From positions 108,278 to 172,277 of the forward strand of contig JAFZSP010000032.1 in assembly GCA_017619335.1 (NCBI GenBank): 64,000 bases of DNA, in the 5' to 3' direction. Positions 33,044 to 43,051 of this stretch are shown here, in pieces. A program made the position numbers and the translations under genes. Position 1 is the first letter of the stretch. Each line of letters begins with the position of its first letter. The DNA comes from Bacteroidaceae bacterium. GTDB taxonomy: Bacteria > Bacteroidota > Bacteroidia > Bacteroidales > Bacteroidaceae. The notes beneath the pieces were generated by a model, which was not told the origin of the DNA, ran no database searches, and worked only from the letters and a program-made list of their open reading frames with translations.

Positions 33044-36000
33044 ATGAGCCGATATAATAAAGTCGTTGACTTCACTTGGCGTGAAGTTTTGGTGCAAGGA
33101 GCCATCCTTGTGGCCTTCGTCATTCTCATCGTTTGGCTCCTTCCCTCGGGAGGACGTTCTGTACTGCATTATGATGTGGGGCGTCCATGGCCCTACAGCC
33201 AGTTCATCGCTCCCTTTGACTTCCCCATTTTCAAGACCGATGAGCAGCTGTCCCAGGAACAGGACAGCATCCACAAGCTGTATGAACCCTACTTTGAGTT
33301 CAAGACCGGCGTGGAGGCCCAACAGCTGAACCACTTCCGGGAGACCTTCCGGAACAAGGATGCAGAGGAACTCACCCCCATCTATCGCATCTACATCGAA
33401 TCCCACTTTCGGGAAATCTACGACCGCGGCATCATCACCAACGATGACCAGGTGATGCTGCAGAAAGACAGCACGCAGGCGGTGAAGATCTATGAGGGCA
33501 TCGGCGCACTGTCACAACCCGTCTCCATGCTGTTCAGCCAGAAGACGGCCTACGAATACATCATCCATGATGCAGACAGTGCAGGACTCAGCAGAGCCAA
33601 GCTCCAGCGCCTGAACCTGAACCACTATTTGGAGCCCAACCTCGTGTATGACAAGGAAAAGAGCGAGAGTGAATGGGGCGCCCTGATGAACTCCCTCTCT
33701 CCCAGCTCGGGGATGGTGCTGGCAGGACAGAACGTCATTGACCGCGGAGAAATCATCAATGAGCGCACGTTCCAGATCCTGAAGAGTTACGAACGCACAT
33801 TGGCTGCCCGCGCCGATAACTCACGACCCAACAACATGGTGCTCCTGGGGCAGATTCTCTACGTGGCGATCATCACGCTGGCCATGTTGTTGTTCTTCAA
33901 CCTCTTCCGCCGTGACTACATCGTCAACCCGCGCTGCATCATTCTCATCCTGTGCCTGGCGGCGGTCTATCCCCTGTTGACATCGTTCCTTGTGCGCCAC
34001 ACGCTGCTGACCGTGTATATCATCCCTTATGCCATGCTGCCCATCTTCGTCAGGGTATTCATGGACAGCCGCACGGCCTTCATGGTGCATGCGGGAACCA
34101 TCATGCTCTGTGCCATCTCCTTGCGTTACCCCTTTGAGTTCATCACCACACAATGCGTGGCAGGACTGGTGGCCATCTATACACTGCGCGAGCTCTCCCA
34201 GCGCTCACAAATCTTCAAGACTGCCATCGCAGTGACTGCGGCATCGTTGTTCTTCTATCTCTCCATTGACCTCATCCACGGGCGTTCGTTCCTTTCAGTG
34301 GACACCATCGGACGCATCGACTGGAGCTTTTACAAGCACATGATTATCAGTGGAATACTTCTACTGTTCTCCTACCCGCTCATGTACCTTCTGGAACGCG
34401 CCTTCGGGTTTACCTCCAATGTGACTTTGGTGGAACTATCCAATATCAACAATGCCCTCTTGCAGCGCCTCTCAGAGGTGGCACCCGGTACCTTCCAGCA
34501 CTCCATGCAAGTGTCCAACCTGGCCTCTGAGGTAGCAAGGAAGATTGGTGCCAAGGTGCAGCTGGTGCGCACGGGAGCGCTGTACCACGACATCGGAAAG
34601 ACCGTGAATCCCGCCTTCTTCACAGAGAACCAAGCGGCGGGCTCTGTGAATCCACATGACAAGCTGTCACCCGAGGAGAGCGCCCGCATCATCATCTCCC
34701 ACGTCACAGACGGAGAACGGTTGGCGGATAACCAGCGAATCCCGCGCATCATCCGTGACTTTATTTCCACTCACCACGGACACGGACTCGTCCGCTACTT
34801 CTACATCACCGCACAGAACCAGAACCCCTCAGAACCTGTGCCCACAGAACCTTTCACCTACCCCGGACAGAACCCCACCACCACAGAGCAGGCCATCCTC
34901 ATGATGGCAGATGCCGTGGAGGCCAGCGCCCGGTCACTCAAAGAATATACTGAAGAGAGCATCGCCTCCCTTGTAGATAGGATTATTGACGGACAAATAG
35001 AGGCAGGCTATTTCACTGCCTGCCCCATTACCTTTGCGGATATCCTCAAAGCAAAAGAAGTCTTCCGCGAGAAACTCAAGACCATCTATCACACCCGCAT
35101 CAGCTATCCGGCCATGAAGAAACAGGAAGAGCCGGAAACAAACACCAAACAAACTATGAAAAAGAACCTTCTTCCCATCGTGCTCGCACTCTCTTTCACA
35201 CTTGGTGCAGCAGCACAGAAAACCAGCGGCGGAGGCATCTCGGCCCAACAGTTGCAGCGTTTCCAACAGGCCAACAACATTGGTGATGCCCGCACCAGCA
35301 CGCTGCAGAAAGCCCTCGGCAACGCACTGGCCACCAACGCCATTGATGCCCTGGCACAGAACCGCGCCACAGCGGGCGAGCCGGACACCGACTTCAGTGT
35401 GGAGACCCCCAAGCAGTCCATCACAGACCAGCGCAGCAGCGGACGTTGCTGGATGTTCTCGGGGCTGAATGTGCTGCGTGGAGATTTCTCACGGCGGCAC
35501 AACGACACCCTCACTGTGGAGTTCTCACAGGATTACCTGTTCTTCTACGACCAGCTGGAAAAGGCCAACCTGATGCTGCAAGGAGTCATTGACTGTGCCA
35601 ATGAGCCCTTGGAGGCAGAGCGTCCTCGCTTCTTTTTCCATTCCCCGCTCAATGACGGTGGCACCTTTTGCGGACTCGTGGATTTAGCGCCCAAGTACGG
35701 ACTGGTTCCCAAGGCCGTCTGCCCGGAGACCTTCAGTGCCGAGAACACCGCCAAGATGCGGCAGCTCATCAGCCGCAAGCTGCGAGAGTTCGGGCTGGAG
35801 CTGCGCCGTATGGTGGCAGAGAAGCGCAAGGCGGCTGACATCCAAGAGCGCAAGACACAGCAGTTGTCAGAAATCTACCGTCTGCTCACCCTCACTCTGG
35901 GAGAGCCTGTGAAGGAGTTCACCTACGCCTTCAGGGACAAGAATAATAAGGTACGCACGCGTGAGAAACGTTACACCCCGCAGACCTTCTATGAGGAAAT

Positions 36001-36583
36001 CATGGGCGGACAAGCGCTGAAGGGGAGTTTCATCATGGTGATGAATGACCCGCGGCGGGAGTTCCACAAGACCTACGAAGTGGAATGGGACCGCCACGCC
36101 TATGATGGCACCAACTGGGTCTATCTGAACCTGCCCATGGAGGAGATTGAGCAGTTGGCGATTGCCCAGCTTCGGGATGGCCGCAAGCTCTACAGCTCCT
36201 ACGATGTGGGGAAACAGCTGGACCGCAAGCGCGGCTATGCAGACACCGAGAACTTTGATTATGCCTCCCTCCTGGGCACCACCTTCCCCATGACAAAGGC
36301 CGAGCGCATCAGCACCTTTGACAGCGGCAGCACCCACGCCATGACGCTCACAGCAGTGGATCTGGATGCCGACGGCAAACCGCTCAAATGGAAGGTGGAG
36401 AACTCTTGGGGTACAGATTCCGGACAGAAGGGTTACATCATCATGACTTCCCAGTGGTTCAGGGAGTATATGTTCCGCTTGGTGGTGGATAAGAAATATG
36501 TCTCTGAACAGTTGCTGCGTGAAGCAGCACAGAAGCCAGTCCTCGTAATGCCCGAAGACCCGCTTTTCCAAATGGATGAATAA
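33044..36583 (+). CDS. Fusion of a 7TM-HD phosphodiesterase (PgpH-like) with a C1B (bleomycin hydrolase-like) peptidase, 1179 aa
   Basis: Part one (about 1-700) has an N-terminal membrane helix (about 16-35), an outer domain, seven hydrophobic segments (about 265-460) and an HD domain with His486 (QHSMQVS) and His515-Asp516 (YHDIGKT). This is the PgpH layout, which degrades cyclic di-AMP in other bacteria. Part two begins with an internal Met705 and a signal-like helix ([20 protein letters not shown]). Its papain-fold peptidase has Cys802 (GRCWMFSG), His1098 (THAMTLT) and Asn1120 (VENSWGT). The frame is open across the junction (about 35120-35160). It may be a true fusion, with the second helix exporting the peptidase, or two genes whose stop has been lost. 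Confidence 0.85.
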   Translation: MSRYNKVVDFTWREVLVQGAILVAFVILIVWLLPSGGRSVLHYDVGRPWPYSQFIAPFDFPIFKTDEQLSQEQDSIHKLYEPYFEFKTGVEAQQLNHFRETFRNKDAEELTPIYRIYIESHFREIYDRGIITNDDQVMLQKDSTQAVKIYEGIGALSQPVSMLFSQKTAYEYIIHDADSAGLSRAKLQRLNLNHYLEPNLVYDKEKSESEWGALMNSLSPSSGMVLAGQNVIDRGEIINERTFQILKSYERTLAARADNSRPNNMVLLGQILYVAIITLAMLLFFNLFRRDYIVNPRCIILILCLAAVYPLLTSFLVRHTLLTVYIIPYAMLPIFVRVFMDSRTAFMVHAGTIMLCAISLRYPFEFITTQCVAGLVAIYTLRELSQRSQIFKTAIAVTAASLFFYLSIDLIHGRSFLSVDTIGRIDWSFYKHMIISGILLLFSYPLMYLLERAFGFTSNVTLVELSNINNALLQRLSEVAPGTFQHSMQVSNLASEVARKIGAKVQLVRTGALYHDIGKTVNPAFFTENQAAGSVNPHDKLSPEESARIIISHVTDGERLADNQRIPRIIRDFISTHHGHGLVRYFYITAQNQNPSEPVPTEPFTYPGQNPTTTEQAILMMADAVEASARSLKEYTEESIASLVDRIIDGQIEAGYFTACPITFADILKAKEVFREKLKTIYHTRISYPAMKKQEEPETNTKQTMKKNLLPIVLALSFTLGAAAQKTSGGGISAQQLQRFQQANNIGDARTSTLQKALGNALATNAIDALAQNRATAGEPDTDFSVETPKQSITDQRSSGRCWMFSGLNVLRGDFSRRHNDTLTVEFSQDYLFFYDQLEKANLMLQGVIDCANEPLEAERPRFFFHSPLNDGGTFCGLVDLAPKYGLVPKAVCPETFSAENTAKMRQLISRKLREFGLELRRMVAEKRKAADIQERKTQQLSEIYRLLTLTLGEPVKEFTYAFRDKNNKVRTREKRYTPQTFYEEIMGGQALKGSFIMVMNDPRREFHKTYEVEWDRHAYDGTNWVYLNLPMEEIEQLAIAQLRDGRKLYSSYDVGKQLDRKRGYADTENFDYASLLGTTFPMTKAERISTFDSGSTHAMTLTAVDLDADGKPLKWKVENSWGTDSGQKGYIIMTSQWFREYMFRLVVDKKYVSEQLLREAAQKPVLVMPEDPLFQMDE

Positions 36584-36654
36584 CATGGGGAAGCCCTCAA
36601 AACAGGAAAAAAGCCCGAACTCAGTAGCTCTGTAAATCAAAAAGTCGAAAAAGT

Positions 36655-36685
36655 TTTGTCAAACGGGAAAAAAGCACTACTTTTG
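36655..36685 (+). promoter_or_regulatory. Promoter of the RidA-like gene
   Basis: TTTG (36655-36658), exactly 19 bases, TACTTTTG (36678-36685). It fixes the start at 36704 rather than 36656. Confidence 0.75.
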
Positions 36686-36703
36686 CGCCCGATTCAGAAA
36701 AAA

Positions 36704-37855
36704 ATGACTTACGAGAGAATAGTTTTTACTGATTTGGGCGTCACTGTGGAGCTTTCCACCTTTGCGCTTCAGGGCAAGGTGACAGAGCAGCACGCCATAC
36801 TTCATGTGGAACCGCGCAGCGAGCATTTTGCTGGGCAGTTCCATCGTATCTGTGAGGCAGAACAGGCCCTGCTGCAGCATCCACAATGCACAAATTCACA
36901 CACCATTTTCAAGCGTTATTTCCTCAGTGATGCCACCAATCAGGAGGCCATCGTCAGAGAAGAAATCAATCAGATGCGGGACACCTGTTCCGTCTCCTGC
37001 ATCGGGCAGCCGCCATTGGACGGCTCCAAGGTGGCTGCTTGGCTATACATGGTCACCGATATGGAAGTGCAGCACACTGAAGGTTTCGTCCAAGCCAGCC
37101 ACAATGGTTACTGCCACCTCTGGCAGATGGGCGTCTGCAGACCCGAAGGAGACAGCGCACAGCAGACCACCCGCCTGCTGCTGGACTATGAGACGACACT
37201 CGGCCACTACGGCGCCACACTCGCAGACAACTGCATCCGCACGTGGTTCTATGTACGCGATGTGGATACACAATATGCAGGAATGGTGCGCGCACGCCGA
37301 GAGAACTTCATCGAGCAGGGGCTGACACCCCAGACACATTACATCGCCAGCACTGGCATCGGAGGACTTCCCGCCGACACCCGTGCCCTCATACAATTGG
37401 GCACCTACGCCCTCACTGGCTTCCAGCCCGCACAGCAACATTACCTCTGTGCCAAGACCCACCTGAACCCCACCTACGAATACGGTGTCACCTTCGAGCG
37501 CGGCACCACAATGGACTACGGCGACCGCCGTCACATCTACATCAGCGGCACCGCCAGCATCAACAATCGGGGTGAAGTGGTACACGTGGGAGACATCATC
37601 GGGCAGACCCACCGGATGTGGGAAAATGTGGAAGCCCTGTTGGCAGAGGCTGGCAGCAGTTTTGCCGATGTGGCACAAATCATTGTCTATCTGAGGGACA
37701 CCGCAGACTATGACACCGTCTGTCGTCTCTTCCACGAGAAGTTCCCCACCACGCCCTACGTCATCACACTGGCTCCTGTCTGCCGACCCACCTGGCTCAT
37801 AGAAATGGAGTGTGTGGCCATCCAGGCGGCACAGCATCCCTTCCCTGATTTCTGA
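36704..37855 (+). CDS. RidA/YjgF-like two-domain protein, 383 aa
   Basis: The C-terminal half has the Rid fold pattern: YISGTASINNRGEVVHVGD, then a helix with MWENVEALLAEAG and DVAQIIVYLRD. The N-terminal half looks like a degenerate relative, as in two-domain Rid or chorismatase-like proteins. Rid proteins hydrolyse reactive enamines or imines, but the exact reaction here is unknown. The stop overlaps the ATG of the M16 peptidase gene (TGATG), so the two are coupled. Confidence 0.75.
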   Translation: MTYERIVFTDLGVTVELSTFALQGKVTEQHAILHVEPRSEHFAGQFHRICEAEQALLQHPQCTNSHTIFKRYFLSDATNQEAIVREEINQMRDTCSVSCIGQPPLDGSKVAAWLYMVTDMEVQHTEGFVQASHNGYCHLWQMGVCRPEGDSAQQTTRLLLDYETTLGHYGATLADNCIRTWFYVRDVDTQYAGMVRARRENFIEQGLTPQTHYIASTGIGGLPADTRALIQLGTYALTGFQPAQQHYLCAKTHLNPTYEYGVTFERGTTMDYGDRRHIYISGTASINNRGEVVHVGDIIGQTHRMWENVEALLAEAGSSFADVAQIIVYLRDTADYDTVCRLFHEKFPTTPYVITLAPVCRPTWLIEMECVAIQAAQHPFPDF

Positions 37856-39114
37856 TGGGAATGACCACCTTCCTACTTTCCAACGGTCTTCGCGTCCTCT
37901 TGGATGACTCCGCCTCGTCGGATGTCGTCTATGCGGGCGTAGCCATTGCCTCTGGTACACGCCACGAACTGGACTCAGAAAGCGGAATGGCCCACTTGGT
38001 GGAACACATGACCTTCAAGGGTACCACCACCCGTACGTCACGCCAAATCAGCAACTACCTGGAAAGCGTGGGAGGAGAACTCAACGCCTATACTTCCAAG
38101 GAAGAGACCATCTACTATGCTGCCTTTGACCGCCAGCACCTGCGACGGGCCCTCACCCTCTTGCTGGACATTACTTTCTGCAGCACACACCCTCAGCACG
38201 AGCTGGAACATGAGCGTGAAGTGGTGATCGATGAGATAGAAAGCTATCATGACTCCCCTGCAGAACTCATCTATGATGACTTTGAGGCCCTGCTCTTCCC
38301 AAATCATCCTCTGGGACGTAACATCTTGGGAGATGCCAAGCGCCTCAGACAATACACTTCATCGGACCTCCTCGCCTTCACCAGCCGCTGTTATCACCCC
38401 TCCCGTGCCCTCCTGTTTATCAAGGGACGAGTGAAGGAAGCAGAAGTAAAGAGGATGCTGAAGGGGCTTGATGGGGCTGATGGGAATGGGTATTATGGGC
38501 TTAATGGGCTAGATGGGCCCCTTGAACCCCTTGAACCCCTTAAACCCATTCAGCCAATTAAACCCATTGAACCCATCATCCTTTCCCGCTCCACCCACCA
38601 GTCCCACGTCATGTTGGGTGCACTTGGCTACTCCATGACAGACCCTCGTTACGTGGGCCTCGCCCTCCTCATGAACCTCTTGGGAGGCCCCGCCATGAAC
38701 ACTCGTCTGGGACAAGCACTGCGAGAACGGACAGGACTTGTCTATGCCGTGGAAGCCACTGCCACCGCCTACACCGATACCGGTCTCTGGACCATCTACT
38801 TCGGCTGTGACCATGAAGATGTCAAACGCTGCCTGCGACTCGTGCACCATGAGCTGCACCGTCTCACGACAGCACCCCTCAGCCCAAAGACACTCGCGGC
38901 CATCAAACGGCAGATGTGCGGACAGCTTGCCATAGCAGCAGAAAACACGGAGAACACCACCCTCGCTATGGCCAAACAATATCTGCTAACTGGCATCATC
39001 CGTGACCTCTCCCAGCGCCAACAGGAAATTAATGCCATCACCCCCGACTTCCTCCACCAAATAGCACTGGAAACCTTTCAGCCGACCTCCATCACCACCC
39101 TCATCTACCAGTAA
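37855..39114 (+). CDS. M16 family zinc peptidase, 419 aa
   Basis: The inverted zinc motif is H47-x-x-E50-H51 (MAHLVEHMTFKG). The distal Glu lies in EREVVIDEIESYHDSP, and the C-terminal domain has RTGLVYAVEATATAY. There is no signal peptide, so it is probably cytosolic. Residues about 202-242 are low complexity (GLDGADGNGYYGLNG, then PLEPLEPLKPIQPIKP). They come from a G-rich then C-rich short repeat in the DNA (38461-38582) and fall between the two M16 domains, where an insert is tolerable. Confidence 0.87.
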   Translation: MGMTTFLLSNGLRVLLDDSASSDVVYAGVAIASGTRHELDSESGMAHLVEHMTFKGTTTRTSRQISNYLESVGGELNAYTSKEETIYYAAFDRQHLRRALTLLLDITFCSTHPQHELEHEREVVIDEIESYHDSPAELIYDDFEALLFPNHPLGRNILGDAKRLRQYTSSDLLAFTSRCYHPSRALLFIKGRVKEAEVKRMLKGLDGADGNGYYGLNGLDGPLEPLEPLKPIQPIKPIEPIILSRSTHQSHVMLGALGYSMTDPRYVGLALLMNLLGGPAMNTRLGQALRERTGLVYAVEATATAYTDTGLWTIYFGCDHEDVKRCLRLVHHELHRLTTAPLSPKTLAAIKRQMCGQLAIAAENTENTTLAMAKQYLLTGIIRDLSQRQQEINAITPDFLHQIALETFQPTSITTLIYQ

Positions 39115-39214
39115 TGGAAAATGTTTCTTTGGATCAAGCTCTTGAAAACAAAGAAAAAAAGGTTGTTTAGCGTTTTTTAGTGGATTCAATGGGTCTTTTT
39201 TCGGAAAAAAGATG

Positions 39215-39222
39215 TAACTTTG
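39215..39222 (+). promoter_or_regulatory. -7 element upstream of the zinc-ribbon gene
   Basis: TAACTTTG lies about 55 bases before the ATG at 39277 and may serve both the zinc ribbon and the AraC gene. Confidence 0.5.
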
Positions 39223-39276
39223 TGCCCGAAATAAGATATTTATGCGTCTTTAATTGGAACGAAACATAGAACGATT

Positions 39277-39405
39277 ATGGAAGAAAATGACAAAAAAACT
39301 CAACGTACCTATCGCTGCAATGATTGTGGTGGTGTGATCTACAAGCACGAGGTATTCTGCTCCTCTTGTGGAAAGAAGCTGGATCATTACGATTTCGAAG
39401 ATTAA
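39277..39405 (+). CDS. Small zinc-ribbon protein, 42 aa
   Basis: The short product has two CxxC knuckles (YRCNDCGG and FCSSCGKK) 12 residues apart, flanked by charged tails ending in an acidic DHYDFED. The knuckles should bind one zinc ion. It lies 24 bases before the AraC-type regulator and shares its promoter, so a regulatory or protein-binding role is possible. Family not recognised. Confidence 0.75.
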   Translation: MEENDKKTQRTYRCNDCGGVIYKHEVFCSSCGKKLDHYDFED

Positions 39406-39429
39406 GGTCCTAACCAAAATTACGAAAGA

Positions 39430-40341
39430 ATGAATAACGCTCCTCAACAAATGCCGCAGTCCTTTGATATCTCAAAGATTCCTCAAGATTTCGGGACAGG
39501 ACGTCTGCAAAACCTGCTGCTGACATTTGACAATTTAGACAAGGATTTCCCTTATGACGCAGGTAAAGCACCTTTCCCTGTGAAATGTGAGGCATTTTTT
39601 GTCATCACACTGGTAAAAGGTGAGTTAGACATGCTGGTAAACCTCCATAAAGTGAAAGTGCGGGAAGGCAATATGTTGGTGATGACACCCGGTAGTATTT
39701 TTGAGAGTAATATGGTCAGCAGTGACTTGCGTTTCTTCGGAATGATGATAGATGTGGATTTCATGGAGTCAATGCGGAAAAATGTGGGTATTCACATGGA
39801 CTTGACACACCGTTACTATAATTTCTCCGTGCATGAAATTCCCGAATCAGTGTTTGATAATCACTTGCTGATGTACAAAATCCTGAGGAAGGAACTGGGA
39901 CAGCCAGACTATCTTTACAAGAAAGAAGTCATACAGCGGTACTGTGAAGTGTGGGTACTGAAGAATATGTCCCTGAACAACAATAATATCGAACAGAAAC
40001 CCGAGTTGAGCAAACCGCTGAACCGCAAGGAACAGATTTTTCATGACTTTCTCTCGCTGCTGGAACAACATTTCACACAGGAGCGCAGCATTAGTTTCTA
40101 TGCAGACCGCATGTGCCTGACCTCTAAGTATCTCTCAACCACCATCAAGGAGGTCAGTGGTAAGCACGGGATGCAGTGGATTGACGAGTATGTCTCACTG
40201 GAAGCCAAAGCCCTGCTCAAGAGCGGAAAATGGAGTGTCAAGCAGGTGAGCGACCAGCTGAATTTCCCCTCACAGAGTATGTTCGGACGCTTCTTCAAGA
40301 AGATGACAGGCTACTCGCCCAAGCAATACATGTCCCTGTGA
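39430..40341 (+). CDS. AraC family transcriptional regulator, 303 aa
   Basis: An N-terminal cupin-like sensor domain (about 20-190; VREGNMLVMTPGSIFES) joins a C-terminal double helix-turn-helix (about 205-300). The latter has ISFYADRMCLTSKYLSTTIK and the diagnostic FPSQSMFGRFFKKMTGYSP. It probably binds DNA in response to a small ligand. The target is not shown by the sequence. A strong terminator follows. Confidence 0.9.
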   Translation: MNNAPQQMPQSFDISKIPQDFGTGRLQNLLLTFDNLDKDFPYDAGKAPFPVKCEAFFVITLVKGELDMLVNLHKVKVREGNMLVMTPGSIFESNMVSSDLRFFGMMIDVDFMESMRKNVGIHMDLTHRYYNFSVHEIPESVFDNHLLMYKILRKELGQPDYLYKKEVIQRYCEVWVLKNMSLNNNNIEQKPELSKPLNRKEQIFHDFLSLLEQHFTQERSISFYADRMCLTSKYLSTTIKEVSGKHGMQWIDEYVSLEAKALLKSGKWSVKQVSDQLNFPSQSMFGRFFKKMTGYSPKQYMSL

Positions 40342-40358
40342 GGATAAGCATAAAGAAA

Positions 40359-40396
40359 AGCAGCGATTCCCCTTGTTAAAAACGGGAATCGCCGCT
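40359..40396 (+). terminator. Terminator after the AraC gene
   Basis: A GCGATTCCC/GGGAATCGC stem (40363-40371 with 40384-40392), extended by AAAGC/GCTTT after one mismatch, is followed by ATTTATGA. Confidence 0.8.
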
Positions 40397-40414
40397 TTAT
40401 TTATGATTAACCTA

Positions 40415-40441
40415 TTCGATTAAGCGACACGCTTAATCGAA
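40415..40441. terminator. Hairpin at the 3' end of the ExbD genes
   Basis: A perfect 11-bp stem (TTCGATTAAGC, 40415-40425 with 40431-40441) with a 5-base loop lies between convergent operons, nine bases from the last minus-strand stop codon. Confidence 0.7.
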
Positions 40442-40449
40442 CAAGTTCT

Positions 40450-40905
40450 TTAATTACCACGGCGTGTGGCCGAGTAGTTAATTTTCAGAGCCCAAGACTT
40501 ACGCAACACTTCCTTGATATCAGTGATGATACCCATCTGGGTGTGCTGGTCAATCTTCATGGACATCACCTGTGAAGCTGGGTCGGGCATCGTGGTACGT
40601 TCCTGTGCCACAAAGTCCATCACCTCACGAGGCTCTGCATAGCGGTCATTGAGCTGGATGCGGGTACCGCTACCCATCTGAGCACGAAGCTGGTCGGTGG
40701 GAGGACCTACATAGATGAATGACACGCAGGACTTCTTTTCCAGTTTCTCCAGTTCTGTACCTGCGGGAACCACAAACTTCACCTTGAGGGTGACTTCACG
40801 CATGGTGGTCACAATCATGAAGAAGAACAGGATGGTGAAAATCAGGTCGGGGAGGGACGAGGTGGTCAGCTCCGGTAATTCGCGACTTCCTTTCTTTTTA
40901 GCCAT
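40450..40905 (-). CDS. ExbD/TolR-type biopolymer transport protein, 151 aa
   Basis: It has one membrane helix near the N-terminus (about 18-38; SSLPDLIFTILFFFMIVTTM) with the conserved Asp of the ExbD proton path in LPDLIF, and a periplasmic domain to the C-terminus. It lies two bases from another ExbD gene and is part of the exbB operon. With ExbB and TonB it should energise outer membrane transport. Confidence 0.88.
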   Translation of the reverse strand: MAKKKGSRELPELTTSSLPDLIFTILFFFMIVTTMREVTLKVKFVVPAGTELEKLEKKSCVSFIYVGPPTDQLRAQMGSGTRIQLNDRYAEPREVMDFVAQERTTMPDPASQVMSMKIDQHTQMGIITDIKEVLRKSWALKINYSATRRGN

Positions 40906-40907
40906 AA

Positions 40908-41495
40908 TTAGTTTCCTCCATAATTTTTGGGTTCGGCCTCAGAGATCTTCTGGGGATAATAGGTGCGGATGGCGATTTGCTCGTCTTCACTGCAGCGGGC
41001 GTAGGGATGGCCGAACTTGGCAATGGCCAGGTCGTCACGCAGCTCGTTGTAAGCTGCCACGAGTTCGTTCTGCACCAGGAAATACACATTATAAGGTGTG
41101 CCACGGTCGGTCTGCACAGAGATGACATGCTTGTCTGTAACATAGCATGTTCCGAGCAGATCAATCTGCTTGGCATGCAGCTCGGGAAGCTTGGGGCTGT
41201 TGTTCTTGTTCTGAATGAACTCCTTAGCACGAGCGCGGAGTTGGTTGATATCAATGAAGTCATGGTTAACCATCAGGTTACCAGCAGCATTGAGACGCAC
41301 GTTGAGCACGTTGCGCTCCTTCACGTCAATCTGCGCGTCTTCCTGATTGGGCTCGGGCGGCTGAGGCAGGCGACGGGCCAGACCCATATCCGTATCCATG
41401 GAGGTGGTCACCAGGAAGAAGATGAGCAGGATGAAAGAGATGTCAGCCGTAGAACTGGCATTCAGCCCAGGCACTTTCTTTTTCTTTCTTGCCAT
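40908..41495 (-). CDS. ExbD/TolR-type biopolymer transport protein, second copy, 195 aa
   Basis: An N-terminal basic segment is followed by a membrane helix (about 14-35; ASSTADISFILLIFFLVTTS) with the conserved Asp in ADISF. A longer periplasmic part includes QTDRGTPYNVYFLVQNELV. Two different ExbD genes in one operon are usual in Bacteroidetes and may form a heteromeric stator. Confidence 0.88.
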   Translation of the reverse strand: MARKKKKVPGLNASSTADISFILLIFFLVTTSMDTDMGLARRLPQPPEPNQEDAQIDVKERNVLNVRLNAAGNLMVNHDFIDINQLRARAKEFIQNKNNSPKLPELHAKQIDLLGTCYVTDKHVISVQTDRGTPYNVYFLVQNELVAAYNELRDDLAIAKFGHPYARCSEDEQIAIRTYYPQKISEAEPKNYGGN

Positions 41496-41524
41496 TATCA
41501 GTTGAGTGTTTAAAGTTTAGAGTT

Positions 41525-42022
41525 TTATTCCTTCGGTGTAGCACTCTTGGTGAGCCAGCCGCTCATGCTGACAACCACTGCAATGATGGTGATGATGGCC
41601 AGAATGTAGATAGCCCACAGGAACATATCCACGACAGTGACCATACCGGCAGAAGTGGTGACACCAGAGACGGTGGTGTAGGGTTCTTCACCCATACCTG
41701 CGATGAGACCGATGGCAAGAGCAGCGATGACAGCACCCCAAGTGCAGAGGGTAATTTTACCACTGGGAATGCCGGTGGGGTTGGGACCTGTGTTGCCGGA
41801 ATTGGTGGTAGCGCCGCGCACGAGGCTCCAGATGGTGAGGCCTGCAGTGAGTGCGAAAAGCGCGTACATCAGAATCAGCACGAGATCCGTCAGCTTCGGG
41901 GAGACGTGTACGCCGTCGAAGTCCATGTTGTTGTAATCCACCATGAAGAACAGGAGGAAACAGACAACACCCACTCCGATGCAGGAGTACAGCGCAATAT
42001 TTGAAAGCTTTTCGAGTTTCAT
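41525..42022 (-). CDS. Four-helix membrane protein of the ExbB/ExbD operon, 165 aa
   Basis: Four hydrophobic segments lie at about 10-28, 45-66, 92-108 and 130-152. An N-terminal motif MKLEKLSNIALYSCIGVG is followed by an outer loop rich in Thr/Gly/Asn. It lies between exbB and the exbD pair on the same strand with short gaps. The family is not recognised with certainty, but the position argues for a part of the energy-transducing complex or its assembly. Confidence 0.75.
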   Translation of the reverse strand: MKLEKLSNIALYSCIGVGVVCFLLFFMVDYNNMDFDGVHVSPKLTDLVLILMYALFALTAGLTIWSLVRGATTNSGNTGPNPTGIPSGKITLCTWGAVIAALAIGLIAGMGEEPYTTVSGVTTSAGMVTVVDMFLWAIYILAIITIIAVVVSMSGWLTKSATPKE

Positions 42023-42046
42023 AATACTATAACCTTTTTTAAAAAT

Positions 42047-42886
42047 TTACTTCTTGCACTTCGGGGACTTCACGCAAGTGTCGAGCAGGCTCATAGCAGC
42101 CTCTTCCATGTTGGAGTTCAGAGCCTCCACGCGGGAAAGGATGTAGTTGTAGAACACCTGCAGAATCAGAGCGACGACGATACCGAAGATGGTGGTGATC
42201 AGAGCCACCTTCATACCTCCAGCAACGACGGTCGGGCTGATATCACCAGCGCGCTCAATGTCATCGAATGCCTGGACCATACCGATCACAGTTCCGAGGA
42301 AGCCGAGTGACGGGGCCATAGCGATGAACAGGGTAATCCAAGAGCAGTTCTCCTCGAGGTAAGCGCCCTGCACTTCGGCCTCGATGTTGATGGTACGCTC
42401 GATGGTGGCGATGTCATTCTGGTCCTCACTGTTGAGGTTCTGCAGTGCCTTCTTTGCCAGCTGAGCCACAGGGCCACGGGTGCCAGCAGCGAAGTCGATG
42501 CCTTCCTGAATCTTGCCAGCCTTCACTTTGTCAGCGATGGCAGCCATGAACTTGCGGGTGTTCACCTGAGCGAGGGTCAGATAGATGATGCGCTCGATGC
42601 AGAATGCGAGACCCAGCACGAGAGCGATGGCAACGAGGCTCATGAAGCCAGCAGAACCTTCGATGAACTTTGTCTTCAGGGTCTTGTGCAGACCTTCTTC
42701 CTCTTCCACGGGAGCCACAGCTTCTTCCACAGCGGGAGCTTCGGCTTCTACGCTGTCGATAACAGCTTCAGCGGAATCTACGACTTGCTCAACGGCCTCT
42801 TCGACCTCGTCCTGAGCCATCACGGAGGGTGTCATGCCGAAAGTGCAGGCAGCCACCATTGCAACAATTGCAAAATACTTTTTCAT
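42047..42886 (-). CDS. MotA/TolQ/ExbB proton channel family protein, 279 aa
   Basis: A signal-like N-terminus (about 1-24, SVMAQ) precedes an acidic Val/Glu-rich linker (about 25-65). The channel domain has three membrane helices, with the hallmark LGFLGTVIGMVQAFDDI near residue 195 and GMKVALITTIFGIVVALI. It forms the proton channel with the ExbD proteins encoded downstream. A TATTTTTG box at 42956-42963 marks the operon promoter. Confidence 0.92.
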   Translation of the reverse strand: MKKYFAIVAMVAACTFGMTPSVMAQDEVEEAVEQVVDSAEAVIDSVEAEAPAVEEAVAPVEEEEGLHKTLKTKFIEGSAGFMSLVAIALVLGLAFCIERIIYLTLAQVNTRKFMAAIADKVKAGKIQEGIDFAAGTRGPVAQLAKKALQNLNSEDQNDIATIERTINIEAEVQGAYLEENCSWITLFIAMAPSLGFLGTVIGMVQAFDDIERAGDISPTVVAGGMKVALITTIFGIVVALILQVFYNYILSRVEALNSNMEEAAMSLLDTCVKSPKCKK

Positions 42887-42955
42887 TTTTGTTTTTTTGT
42901 TTAATGATGAATGAATTTAGTTATTTATTATTCGTCTTTTAGCAGAATTTCGCTA

Positions 42956-42963
42956 CAAAAATA
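42956..42963 (-). promoter_or_regulatory. -7 element of the exbB operon
   Basis: TATTTTTG on the minus strand leaves a leader of about 65 nt, rich in A and T. Confidence 0.5.
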
Positions 42964-43051
42964 TTCTTTTTTTCGCGGATTACCTTCTTTTTCCTTAAAA
43001 AAGTTCATCTTTTGGGTCAATTTTCTTTCTTTTTCTGCCGAAAAGAGGGTT

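Noticed and set aside
32935..33129. N-terminal extension of gltX by 65 codons
   Set aside because: It spans the gltX promoter box and the divergent gene start. The conserved enzyme begins at [10 protein letters not shown].
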